A DNA stretch of 64,000 nt from Streptomyces sp. SPB162. Its GTDB lineage: Bacteria; Actinomycetota; Actinomycetes; Streptomycetales; Streptomycetaceae. The stretch is from contig NZ_JAQFII010000001.1 in NCBI RefSeq assembly GCF_029504575.1, positions 3,045,001 to 3,109,000 of the forward strand, in the 5' to 3' direction. The translations under genes and the position numbers were made by a program. Position 1 is the stretch's first letter. The number at the start of each line of letters is the position of its first letter. The notes beneath the pieces were generated by a model. That model ran no database searches and was not told the origin of the DNA. It was given only the letters and a program-made list of their open reading frames with translations. Positions 9,772 through 18,330 of the stretch are shown here, piece after piece.

Positions 9772-10233
9772 ATGGACAGCCCCGTACCTCCCTCTGTAGA
9801 TCCTCGTCCGCGTCGTCGCGACCGCCATGGCCGCGGGATGCGCGGACCCATCGCGCCTCCGCAGGTGCCGCTCGCGCTCACGCGCGCCGACGCCTTCGAC
9901 GATCTCGTACGGGACGCCGCCGACCGGCTGGAACGGCGCTGGCCGCAGCTGGCCGACGTCGAGTTCGCCGTTCAGGAGGTGCCGCTCGTCTCCGACGCGG
10001 GGCAACCGGCGACGCCGGACGACTCCGCCGACGGCAGTGTGCCGCTCGGTCGGCTGATCAGCGGCCGCAAGGACGCCCCCAACCGCATCGTGGTCTACCG
10101 CCGCCCGGTGGAAATCCGGGCCAAGAGCCACGACGAGCGGGCGATGCTCGTGCACGAGGTCGTCGTCGAGCAGGTGGCGGAGCTGCTGGGGCTCTCCCCG
10201 GAGAACGTCGACCCCAAGTACGGGCAGGAGTAG
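9772..10233 (+). CDS. Metallopeptidase-like (zincin_1) family protein, probably non-catalytic
   Basis: A 153-residue protein of the small zincin-like family (PF06262 type) that neighbours DUF3499 genes in actinobacteria. The helix that should hold HExxH reads LVHEVVVEQVAELLG (H128, E129, V132), so the second zinc-binding His is replaced by Val and peptidase activity is doubtful. The N-terminus is basic (PRPRRRDRHGRG). ATG 9772 is the only start that excludes the repeat-derived upstream frame; AAAGGC lies just before it. It converges on the secreted protein gene at 10285-11760. Confidence 0.82.
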   Translation: MDSPVPPSVDPRPRRRDRHGRGMRGPIAPPQVPLALTRADAFDDLVRDAADRLERRWPQLADVEFAVQEVPLVSDAGQPATPDDSADGSVPLGRLISGRKDAPNRIVVYRRPVEIRAKSHDERAMLVHEVVVEQVAELLGLSPENVDPKYGQE

Positions 10234-10284
10234 GCGCGAGCGCGGCCGGCTGGGTCGCGCCGGGCCGCGCACCGCCCCTGACCG

Positions 10285-11760
10285 TCAGTGGTCCAGGATC
10301 GTCAGGTCCGGCGCGGCCTTCGGGACCACGACCGTGCCCCGGTCGTCCGGCATCGACTGGATGGTGAACATGGGGATGCCGTTGGAGGGCAGCGACAGCG
10401 TGCGCGAGGCGTAGACCGGTCCGCCGGAGACCGGCTCCACGGTCACCGCGAAGGCGCCCTTGCCCGACGACGGCGCGGGCGGCTCGAACGCCAGGGTGGT
10501 GCCGGCCTTGACGGTGACTTCCTTGCTGACCGGTGCCCCGCCGTCGGTGGCCGCCGACGTGGTGACCTTCACGACGGCCTCCTTGCCCGGAGCGACCAGG
10601 GAGAGCGTCGACGCCTTGGCACGGTTGTCGGCGACGGTGGCCCGCTCGTCGATCTTCGGGGTGGCCGGCAGGAAGGCGGTCTCCTGCTTGGCGCCGGTGC
10701 CCCGGGTGATCCGCAGGGCGCCGACGACCGGGACGGCCGCATGCGAGCCGCTCGCGGTCAACAGCAGGGAGCCCGCCTCGCCCTTCGTGACGTCCCCGAG
10801 GTCGACGCTGGTGGTCATACTGCTCTTGACGTGCAGCGTCTCGTGGCCCGCCGGGGTGATGGAGCCGGTCGGCGAGGCCAGGCGCACCGACAGGTCGGCG
10901 TCGTCCTGGCCGGGGGCGAACACGACGAGCTGCACGGAGGTCGCGTCCTTCGGAATGCCCGGGAAGACCAGCCCCGCGGCGGGGTCGGCGGCGGCGGGCA
11001 GCCAGTCCGCGCCGAGCTTGGCGTCCACGGCCTGGACGGCCGCGCCGACCCGGCCGCTGCGGACGGTGACGTGCACGGCCAGGTCCGAGGCCTTCTCCGT
11101 GACGAGGGTGGAGAGCAGGATCGACGCGCTGCCCTGCGACGGGACGGAGACGCTGTCGCTGGACGTGGGCTTCAGCCCGCCGTCCTTGCCGAACAGTTCG
11201 ATGTCGACGACGGCGTCCAGGCCGTCGGGGTTCACCAGGTTCAGGAAGTCCTGGCGGTCGGCGGCGGTGCTCGCGGCCGGGAACCAGAACTCGCTGTCCG
11301 GAGCGACGCAGGACGTGCCGAGCACGCCGCGGCCGGGACCGGCGCTCACCACGGTCGTCTGCTGGACGCTCCAGCCGGGCGCCAGGCCGCCTTCGGCGGA
11401 GCCGATCAGCGCCGGGCTGTCGGCCTTCTCCACCTTGGCGGTGACCGGCACCCCCGGCTCGTTCAGCGGCGCGAGCGGTTTGGCCTTCGCGCCCGCGGCG
11501 CCGGTGGCGGGCAGCAGCTGGGCGGTGCCCTGCTTGGCCGCCGCCTGGGCACCCTTGGGCGTGAACGAGGTGTACGTGGTGGACGCCAGCTCGGAGGCCG
11601 ACGGCGCCGGGCAGACGAGCGCCGACCGCTGCACGGGCTGCCGGGCGGCGGAGAGGGCGGGCGCGTCGGCCGGGTCGCCGGCTCCGGTGAGCACGGCCGC
11701 GCCGGTGAGGGCGGCGAGTGCTGCGGTCGCTCCCGCCAGGGAGATGATGCTGCGGTTCAC
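10285..11760 (-). CDS. Secreted/anchored DUF5719-like protein
   Basis: A 491-residue exported protein of unknown function, apparently the DUF5719 type found beside the adjacent glycosyltransferase in actinobacteria. Residues 1-30 form a signal sequence (basic MNRS, then an Ala/Leu core); there is no second clear membrane span. The body is rich in Thr, Val, Ala and Asp with short beta-type stretches, suggesting repeated all-beta domains outside the cell. GTG start with GAGGTGA upstream. It lies 127 bases after the glycosyltransferase in the same direction, so the pair probably acts in the envelope together. Family name is from memory of context; export is well supported. Confidence 0.75.
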   Translation of the reverse strand: MNRSIISLAGATAALAALTGAAVLTGAGDPADAPALSAARQPVQRSALVCPAPSASELASTTYTSFTPKGAQAAAKQGTAQLLPATGAAGAKAKPLAPLNEPGVPVTAKVEKADSPALIGSAEGGLAPGWSVQQTTVVSAGPGRGVLGTSCVAPDSEFWFPAASTAADRQDFLNLVNPDGLDAVVDIELFGKDGGLKPTSSDSVSVPSQGSASILLSTLVTEKASDLAVHVTVRSGRVGAAVQAVDAKLGADWLPAAADPAAGLVFPGIPKDATSVQLVVFAPGQDDADLSVRLASPTGSITPAGHETLHVKSSMTTSVDLGDVTKGEAGSLLLTASGSHAAVPVVGALRITRGTGAKQETAFLPATPKIDERATVADNRAKASTLSLVAPGKEAVVKVTTSAATDGGAPVSKEVTVKAGTTLAFEPPAPSSGKGAFAVTVEPVSGGPVYASRTLSLPSNGIPMFTIQSMPDDRGTVVVPKAAPDLTILDH

Positions 11761-11887
11761 TGACTTTCACCTCGCGGTGTTGCCCGGGGCCGGCCGGTCG
11801 GCCTGGCCACGGCCGGCGTGACGTGCGTACGTACCTGATGTGGGTGACCCGGCGGACGGGTCGCGGTGTGCCGCCGGGTCGCGGTGC

Positions 11888-14800
11888 TCAGGGCTGGCGG
11901 TCGCCCCCGTCGCGGTGCTGCTGGTCGCCGTCGGTGTAGTACCCGTTGCCGTCGTCTTCCTGCCGGTACGGGTCGTAGGTCGGCTGCGGCTGCTGACCGT
12001 AGGTGTACGGGTCGGCGTAGCCGCCGCTGTTCTGGTCGTAGCCGCTGTTCCGGTTCTGCTGCGGGTCGTAGCCGGTGTTCTGGTTCTGGCCGTAGCCGGC
12101 GTTCTGCTGCTGGTCGTAACCGGCGTTCTGGTGCTGGTCGTAGCCGTTCGGATCCGCGGGCGCGGCGTACTGGTAGCCGTCCCACTGCTGACCGTACGGA
12201 TCCTGTTGCGGGACGGCGGCGTACGGGTCGCTGCCCGGCTCGGCCGGTTCGGCCGCCGCGTACGGGTCGTACTGGTCCGGGACCGCCGCGGCCGGGGATT
12301 CGGCCGGGGCCGGCCGGTCGGGGTCGGGGCCGTCGTCGGGATCCGCCTCGTCGGCCTCGGCGTCCGCGGCCGCCTGGAGGCGGCGGGCGCGCCGGCCCTC
12401 GCCGGACGCCTGCGCCGGGATGCCGGAGGCGGACATGTCGGCGGCGACCGCTTCGGGTTCCGGCAGGTCGTCGTCGACCTGGCGGCGGCGGCCGGGCAGT
12501 GCCAGGACCACCACGACGAGCAGCAGGAAGCCCTGCACCAGCAGCCAGCCGGTGTGCGTGACCGGGTCCTCGTAGGTGACGTCGAGCCGGCCGCCTTCGG
12601 TGGGCAGTTCGAAGCCCTGCGCCCACTCGTCGACCTTGGTGGCCTTCAGCGGCCGGCCGTCGAGGGTCGCGTGCCAGCCGGCGGAGGCGGCGTCCGCGAG
12701 GCGCAGGACACGTCCCGCACCGCCCGCCGGGATCTTGGCGTGCGCCTCGACACGCCAGGCGGGGACGGGCACCGGCGGTGCGTCCTTGCTGACGACGGCG
12801 ATCCGGGAGACGGCGGTGTCGACGCGCCACAGGGCGCTGCCGTCGGCCTGGCTGACGCGGGTCAGGCCCGGGGTGCTGTCGAGCACCCGGCCCATCTCGC
12901 GCGGGGCGCCGGGCTGCACGAGGACGTAGCGGACGGCGTAGCCGGACAGGCGGGTCGCCTGGTCGGCGCCGGAGCCCGCCACGAGGTTGGCGACCGTGTC
13001 GTCCAGACGGCTGTCGCGGCCCGCCTCGGCGGCGAGTTCCGCGTCGCCCAGCCGCGCGCCGGCACCGCGGACCAGGACGTAGGAAACGCCCCCCGGTTGA
13101 CCGTCGAGCACCAGCGTGCGGGCCTGGTCGGTGCTGCTGCTCTCCTCCGCGACGAACGCGGGGACCTGCACCGGGTCGTGCCGCTTGAGCGGCCCGTTGG
13201 CGCCGTCCTGGACCCACGTGAAGGCGGCCAGCAGCGGAGCCGCGGCGGCCGCCAGGGCGATCAGCGCGGCGACGGGCTGCCGCCAGCCGAAGCCCATGGC
13301 GGCGATGCGGTCCTTGGCGCCCTCGGCGCCGACCGCGGCGGCCGACAGCAGCGCGAGGCCGTAGACGAGGGTGGCGGGGCCCGCCCACGCCTCGCCGTTC
13401 TCCAGGATGGCGAAGAGCAGCCCGGTCAGCGCGACCGCCCAGGCGGTGACGACCGCGAGCCGGCGCTCCGAGCGCATCAGGGCGGCGAGCGCGGCGAAGA
13501 CCAGGCCGACGAGCAGCAGTCCGCCCGAGCCGTTCGGCCCGCCGGGGCTGATCATCAGCAGGTCGACGGCCGAGGCCGCCTTGACGCCGTAGGGCAGACC
13601 GGCCTCGTGCAGGAACCTTCCGGGGTGCGTGAGCAGGGAGAGCGACCAGGGCGCGAGGAGCACGACCGGGGTGACGAGCAGCGCCGCGGAGCGCAGCAGG
13701 TGCGGGACGAGCAACCGTCGCTGACCGCGCACCAGGCGCAGCGCGAGCACGCCCGCGCACAACACCAGGGCGATCGGCCAGATCAGCGGGGTGAACGCCG
13801 CCGTGAACGTCAGCGTCAGCGCGAGCGCCCAGGTGGCACGCCAACTGGGCCGCGCTCCGCGCTCGATGGCGCCGTCGGTCAGTTGCAGTCCCGCGGTGGC
13901 GATCGCGGCGCGCGCCATGAGGGGCAGCAGGATCGCGAGGACGGCGGTGCCGAGGCGGCCGCCGGCCAGCGCTCCGGTGGCGGCGGGCAGGAACGCGTAG
14001 GCGACGCTGGCCCAGGCGCGCAGCAGGCGGGACTCGACCAGGGGCCGGGAGGCGAAGTACGCGGTGACGCCGGCCAGCGGCACGGAGGCGACCAGCAGCA
14101 CCGTCAGGGTGAGCCCGGTGCTGCCGAACAGGACGGTCGAGAAGAGCGCCAGGACCGCGAGGTAGGGCGGGGCCGGCTGGGTGCCGCCGGTGCCCAAGGC
14201 ATGCCAGGCACCGCTGTACGAGGCCCAGAGGTCGGAGGCGCCGGGGGCGGCGGGCAGTAGCGCGCCGCCCATCAGCGAGCCGCCGCCGAGCAGCCCGCGG
14301 CAGGCGGCGAGCGAGACGACCAGCAGCACGGCGAAGAGCATCGGTCCCGGTTTGCGGGCGATGCGCTTGAGCCGGGCGAACTGCTCGACCTCGATGTAGT
14401 CGCCGTCCTCGTCGCCGGGGCCGGACTCGATGCCGCCGCCATGGCGGCCGGCCGCCGCGGCGGCGGCCTCGGAGCGCCCGGAGAAGTTGCTGACGACCTG
14501 GTCGACGGTGGCCCGTACGGTCGCGCCCGGCGGCGGGAAGAGCGGCCGCAGTTCGGACGGCGGGACGGTGCCCTGGCCGCGGCGGCGGCGCGCGCCGAGC
14601 ACCCGGCCGGGGCGCAGCAGGACGCGCAGCAGCCCGACGATCTCGTCGACGGCCTGCACCGGCACCTTGCCGACGAGGTAGGCGAGTGTGCGCAGCAGGG
14701 TGCCGAGGACGATCCGCAGCATCACGTACGGCAGCAGCGGGCCGCGGGTGTTGGCCAGCAGCGTGTAGACGGCGCCGGCCTTGTCGACCCGGTGCGGGTT

Positions 14801-15667
14801 GACGGCGGAGCGGCCCGCGCAGTCCACCGGGCGGCGTTCCCGGGAGGCGGCCTCGGCGTGCCGCATCACGGCGTCCGGGGCGACCAGGACCGTGTGGCCC
14901 GCGGCCTGGGCGCGCCAGCAGAAGTCGACGTCGTCACGCATGAGCGGCACGTGGCGGTCGAAGCCGCCCAGCTCGTCCCACACGTCACGGCGGACCAGCA
15001 TGCCGGCGCTGGACACGGACAGGACCTGGCGGATCTGGTCGTGCTGACCCTGGTCCTGCTCGCGGCGTTCAAGACCGGTCCAGCGGCGGCCGCTGCGGGC
15101 GATGCTGACGCCGACCTCCAGCAGCTGCCGGGCGTCGTACCAGCTGAGCAGCTTGGGGCCGATGATCGCCGCGGAGGGCGAGGAGTCGGCGGTGCGCAGC
15201 AGGGCTGCCAGGGCGCCGGGTTCCGGTTCGCAGTCGTCGTGCAGCAGCCACAGCCACTCGACGGGCTCGCCGTGCGGGTGGTCGGGCTCGTCGTACGCGT
15301 CATCGTTCCAGCTGCGGCTGACGGGATCCCATCCGCTGGCCCGCTGGAGGTAGGGCAACTGCTCGGCGGTGAGCCGGCCGGCGGCGCGGGCCGCCTCGTC
15401 CACGGCCGCGCCGAAGCTCGTGCGGCGGGCGAGGTGGAGCACCCGCTGGGCGCCGATGGATCCGGCGAGGAGCTGGGCGGAGTCGTCGGCGCTGCCGGTG
15501 TCGGCGGCGATCACGTCCTGGACCGGGCGGTCCTGGGCGAGGAGGCCCGAGAGCGCGTTGGGCAGCCACCGGGCACCGTCGTGCGCGACGAGCACGGCGG
15601 TGACGACATGGCGCGGCAACTCTGGGGCGGCCGGGAAGAAGGCCGACGCTTGGCTGTTCACGGACAT
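11888..15667 (-). CDS. Large membrane-bound family 2 glycosyltransferase
   Basis: A 1259-residue polytopic glycosyltransferase. The N-terminal about 300 residues form a GT-A domain: the start VTAVLVAHDGARWLP, the nucleotide-sugar/metal motif LLHDDCEPEPGA, and the acceptor-side MRDDVDFCWRAQAAGH. About a dozen hydrophobic segments follow (roughly residues 460-890), then an extracellular-type domain, a final transmembrane helix (about 1045-1065), and a Gln/Asn/Tyr/Gly-rich tail with repeated GYDQ and GYG units. It probably polymerises or exports a wall glycan; donor and acceptor are unknown. ATG 15667 is preferred over 15748 because it directly precedes the family N-terminus. Transcribed after whiB, but a hairpin intervenes. 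Confidence 0.88.
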   Translation of the reverse strand: MSVNSQASAFFPAAPELPRHVVTAVLVAHDGARWLPNALSGLLAQDRPVQDVIAADTGSADDSAQLLAGSIGAQRVLHLARRTSFGAAVDEAARAAGRLTAEQLPYLQRASGWDPVSRSWNDDAYDEPDHPHGEPVEWLWLLHDDCEPEPGALAALLRTADSSPSAAIIGPKLLSWYDARQLLEVGVSIARSGRRWTGLERREQDQGQHDQIRQVLSVSSAGMLVRRDVWDELGGFDRHVPLMRDDVDFCWRAQAAGHTVLVAPDAVMRHAEAASRERRPVDCAGRSAVNPHRVDKAGAVYTLLANTRGPLLPYVMLRIVLGTLLRTLAYLVGKVPVQAVDEIVGLLRVLLRPGRVLGARRRRGQGTVPPSELRPLFPPPGATVRATVDQVVSNFSGRSEAAAAAAGRHGGGIESGPGDEDGDYIEVEQFARLKRIARKPGPMLFAVLLVVSLAACRGLLGGGSLMGGALLPAAPGASDLWASYSGAWHALGTGGTQPAPPYLAVLALFSTVLFGSTGLTLTVLLVASVPLAGVTAYFASRPLVESRLLRAWASVAYAFLPAATGALAGGRLGTAVLAILLPLMARAAIATAGLQLTDGAIERGARPSWRATWALALTLTFTAAFTPLIWPIALVLCAGVLALRLVRGQRRLLVPHLLRSAALLVTPVVLLAPWSLSLLTHPGRFLHEAGLPYGVKAASAVDLLMISPGGPNGSGGLLLVGLVFAALAALMRSERRLAVVTAWAVALTGLLFAILENGEAWAGPATLVYGLALLSAAAVGAEGAKDRIAAMGFGWRQPVAALIALAAAAAPLLAAFTWVQDGANGPLKRHDPVQVPAFVAEESSSTDQARTLVLDGQPGGVSYVLVRGAGARLGDAELAAEAGRDSRLDDTVANLVAGSGADQATRLSGYAVRYVLVQPGAPREMGRVLDSTPGLTRVSQADGSALWRVDTAVSRIAVVSKDAPPVPVPAWRVEAHAKIPAGGAGRVLRLADAASAGWHATLDGRPLKATKVDEWAQGFELPTEGGRLDVTYEDPVTHTGWLLVQGFLLLVVVVLALPGRRRQVDDDLPEPEAVAADMSASGIPAQASGEGRRARRLQAAADAEADEADPDDGPDPDRPAPAESPAAAVPDQYDPYAAAEPAEPGSDPYAAVPQQDPYGQQWDGYQYAAPADPNGYDQHQNAGYDQQQNAGYGQNQNTGYDPQQNRNSGYDQNSGGYADPYTYGQQPQPTYDPYRQEDDGNGYYTDGDQQHRDGGDRQP

Positions 15668-15815
15668 CCGGTTCAAGCCCCGGTTCGCTGGACTGCGGTG
15701 GACGCCGTGACCACTGGGGTCGACGGCGCGCCTCGGACGGGCCCCCACACTAACGGCTTACGCCCGCGCCCCCTCCCGGAGCCTGTGGATAACCCTCCGG
15801 CAGTGGACACAACAA

Positions 15816-15854
15816 CGGCCCGCCTCCCTGCGGATGGGACCGGGAGGCGGGCCG
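15816..15854 (-). terminator. Terminator downstream of whiB
   Basis: Perfect 13-bp arms (CGGCCCGCCTCCC at 15816-15828 with GGGAGGCGGGCCG at 15842-15854), 39 bases beyond the whiB stop and well before the glycosyltransferase start. It separates whiB from the downstream operon. Confidence 0.8.
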
Positions 15855-15892
15855 TGCGAACCCTGTGGAGCGGACGGGCCCGGGGGCTCGTC

Positions 15893-16156
15893 CTAGACGA
15901 CGCCCTTTTTGAGCCGTCGCCGTTCGCGTTCGGACAGACCGCCCCAGATACCGAAGCGTTCGTCGTTGGCGAGTGCGTAGTCGAGGCAGTCGGAACGGAC
16001 TTCGCAGGCGAGGCAGACCTTTTTCGCCTCGCGAGTGGATCCGCCCTTTTCGGGGAAGAACGATTCGGGATCGGTCTGCGCACAGAGCGCGCGCTCCTGC
16101 CACCCGAGTTCCTCGTCGGCCTCCTCGGCCAGCAGAAGCTGGAACTGCTCGGTCAT
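15893..16156 (-). CDS. whiB: WhiB, iron-sulfur developmental regulator
   Basis: An 87-residue Wbl-family protein that binds a 4Fe-4S cluster and, in Streptomyces, works with WhiA to control the switch to sporulation septation. The four cluster cysteines are C25, C48, C51 and C57 (ALCAQTDPE, KVCLACEVRSDC), followed by the GIWGG turn at 69-73 and the basic C-terminus ERERRRLKKG that contacts DNA. Length and N-terminus (MTEQFQLLLAEEADEE) fit WhiB itself rather than other Wbl paralogues. GAGGGG lies 6-11 bases before ATG 16156. The long upstream region (over 600 bp) is consistent with complex developmental regulation. Confidence 0.95.
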   Translation of the reverse strand: MTEQFQLLLAEEADEELGWQERALCAQTDPESFFPEKGGSTREAKKVCLACEVRSDCLDYALANDERFGIWGGLSERERRRLKKGVV

Positions 16157-16228
16157 GCGCGCCCCTCGTCTGTCTTTGCTTCCCCGTGATGTTGCCGTCA
16201 CCAGTAGCGGCAGAACGACACGAGTGAA

Positions 16229-16258
16229 ATTACAAGTGTGCCGATACGGGCCAGTCAA
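16229..16258 (-). promoter_or_regulatory. Candidate whiB promoter
   Basis: On the minus strand TTGACT (16258-16253) and TGTAAT (16234-16229) are spaced by 18 bases, giving a vegetative-type promoter with a start near 16222 and a leader of about 65 bases. Just after the -10 lies TCACTCGTGT, reminiscent of a BldD site, but its spacer is one base shorter than the usual box, so BldD control is not shown. Confidence 0.5.
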
Positions 16259-16825
16259 GCCGAGATCTGCTATTGGGTCCGTTATTCACTCCGCTGAACC
16301 AAGGGTTGGCAGAAAGTGTGGAAATCATCCCAAACGCCAGCATCTGTCAACCCCGCTCCAGTGGATCCACCGTGATCCACTGCCACAACTCGTCAGACGT
16401 CGCAGCGCCTGGCCACGTTCCGCCTCGCGGGACGAAGCGTCGTGGATCACAGTCCGGCCACGGGGTCGCGGCGGCGCCCGAAAGAACGACGCTCCCATGT
16501 GCGGTTGCTGCGCCACCTATCCGCACATCTCTCCGCACAAACCTTTCACCACCTCGGGCCACCGCTTTTGGTGAAAGATTTGCGACATAACGGACAAGAG
16601 GTTGACAAGCCGTCCAAGGGACCGGTCTCCTATACCCATGCCAGCAGTGACCCATGCGCCCGTTCGGACTCGCCGTCGCGAGTCCCACCGCGCTGTGCCG
16701 GTCCGCTGTCGTTGTTCCTGTTGTTGCCGCTGAGTCCTGTATCTCCGGACCGCCGAGCGCTCTCCCCTCCTCGCCCGGTGTCGTGTCCGCCGCCCTCCGC
16801 AGCTTCCGACAAGGAACCTCCGCAC
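16259..16825. other. Long divergent intergenic region upstream of whiB
   Basis: About 570 bp between the whiB promoter and the cysteine-dioxygenase-like gene. It contains AT-richer stretches (16260-16340 and 16540-16620), but no frame has convincing family features or a good ribosome binding site. A TTGACA at about 16600 lacks a well-spaced -10. Additional whiB promoters or a small RNA could be here; none is visible with confidence. Confidence 0.5.
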
Positions 16826-17347
16826 ATGTACAGCGATGTCTCGATCGCCGGCGACCCGCTCGCCCTCCCGCATCTGCTCCCGCCGGTGCCCCGGCACCCC
16901 AGCACCGTCGCCGAGTTCGCCGGCCTGGCCCGTTCCATCGCGGGCGACCGCGACCGGTGGGCGCCGCTGGTCCGCTACGACGCCACCACGCGCTGGTACG
17001 CGCGGCTGCAGACCGGCCCCGGCTACGAGGTGTGGCTGCTCAGCTGGGTCCCCGGGCAGACCAGCGGGCTGCACGACCACGGCGGCTCCTCCGGTGTGCT
17101 CACCGTCCTGCAGGGCGAGCTGACCGAGCGCGCGCTGTCCGCCGGCGCGGGCGAGGTCCGGCGCACCCTGGTGCCGGGCGGCCAGCGCGCCTTCGCGCCC
17201 GGCTACCTGCACGAGGTCGTCAACGACTCCCTGGAGCCGGCCGTCAGCCTGCACGTCTACTTCCCGGGCCTCACCGCGATGACCCCCTACGCCGCCTGCA
17301 CCGCGCCCTCCGCGCAGGAGCCGGCGCAGGAGTCCGTGCGGGGCTGA
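16826..17347 (+). CDS. Cysteine dioxygenase family protein
   Basis: A 173-residue cupin of the cysteine dioxygenase family, which oxidises cysteine or a related thiol to the sulfinic acid with non-haem Fe(II). The first cupin motif has GLHDHGGSSGV (two iron His ligands) and the second has the third His in GYLHEVVNDS. The length is close to other bacterial thiol dioxygenases. ATG 16826 is chosen because AAGGAAC lies 10-16 bases before it, whereas further-upstream frames lack a binding site. 25 bases before fbiA, in the same direction. The actual thiol substrate cannot be told from sequence. Confidence 0.87.
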   Translation: MYSDVSIAGDPLALPHLLPPVPRHPSTVAEFAGLARSIAGDRDRWAPLVRYDATTRWYARLQTGPGYEVWLLSWVPGQTSGLHDHGGSSGVLTVLQGELTERALSAGAGEVRRTLVPGGQRAFAPGYLHEVVNDSLEPAVSLHVYFPGLTAMTPYAACTAPSAQEPAQESVRG

Positions 17348-17372
17348 CGGACCGGGCTGACAGACTGTGCCC

Positions 17373-18330
17373 ATGCGAATCGTGGTATTGGCCGGAGGCA
17401 TCGGGGGGGCCCGTTTTCTGCGCGGCCTCAAAGCAGCGGCTCCGGATGCGGAGATCACCGTCATCGGCAACACCGGTGACGACATCCACCTGTTCGGACT
17501 CAAGGTCTGCCCCGACCTCGACACCGTCATGTACACCCTCGGCGGCGGCATCCACGAGGAGCAGGGCTGGGGCCGGTCCGACGAGACCTTCACCGTCAAG
17601 GCCGAGCTCGCGGCGTACGGCGTGGGCCCCGAGTGGTTCGGGCTCGGTGACCGGGACTTCGCGACCCATATCGTGCGGACGCAGATGATCGGCGCGGGGT
17701 ACCCGCTCAGCGCCGTCACGGAGGCGCTGTGCGAGCGCTGGCAGCCGGGCGTCCGGCTCATCCCCATGTCGGACGACCGCGTAGGAGACGCACGTCCTCG
17801 TGGATGTCGAGGGCGAGCGCAAGGCCGTGCACTTCCAGGAGTACTGGGTGCGGCTGCACGCCTCCGTCGAGGCGCACGCCGTGGTGCCGGTCGGCGCGGA
17901 CCAGGCGAAGCCGGCCCCCGGTGTCCTGGAGGCCATCGCGGAGGCGGACGTCATCGTCTTCCCGCCGTCCAACCCCGTCGTCAGCGTCGGCACCATCCTG
18001 GCCGTGCCCGGCATCCGCGAGGCGATCGCGGAAGCGGGGGTCCCGGTCGTCGGGCTGTCGCCCATCGTCGGTGACGCTCCGGTGCGCGGTATGGCGGACA
18101 AGGTCCTGCAGGCCGTCGGGGTCGAGACGACCGCCGCCGCCGTCGCCGCGCACTACGGGTCCGGACTGCTCGACGGCTGGCTCGTGGACACGGTCGACGC
18201 CGCGGCGGTCGAGGGCATCGAGTCGGCGGGCATCCGCTGCCGGGCCGTTCCGCTGATGATGACCGACCTCGAGGCCACCACCACCATGGCGCGCGAGGCG
18301 CTGGCGCTCGCGGAGGAGGTCCGCACGTGA
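17373..18330 (+). pseudogene. fbiA: F420 biosynthesis transferase FbiA/CofD, frameshifted (possibly assembly error)
   Basis: Transfers the phospho-lactate or phosphoenolpyruvate moiety to Fo in coenzyme F420 synthesis. The N-terminal VVLAGGIGGARFLRGL nucleotide-phosphate loop, IGNTGDDIHLFGLKVCPDLD and the GRSDETF region are clear, and the C-terminal half ([32 protein letters not shown]) is equally conserved. The two halves are in different frames: around 17778-17784 coding for DDRVETHV reads GTAGGAG instead of GTGGAG, one extra base. Removing it gives 318 residues, the family norm. The stop overlaps the fbiB start by 4 bases, so the operon structure is intact. GTG at 17367 is an alternative start. 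Confidence 0.9.

Noticed and set aside
11840-14260. 806-codon plus-strand frame opposite the glycosyltransferase
   Set aside because: Antisense shadow; the minus-strand protein shows clear glycosyltransferase motifs and membrane helices.
16325-16820. Small ORFs in the whiB upstream region
   Set aside because: Frames lack ribosome binding sites and normal codon bias, and translate to arginine/proline-rich sequences typical of non-coding high-GC DNA.
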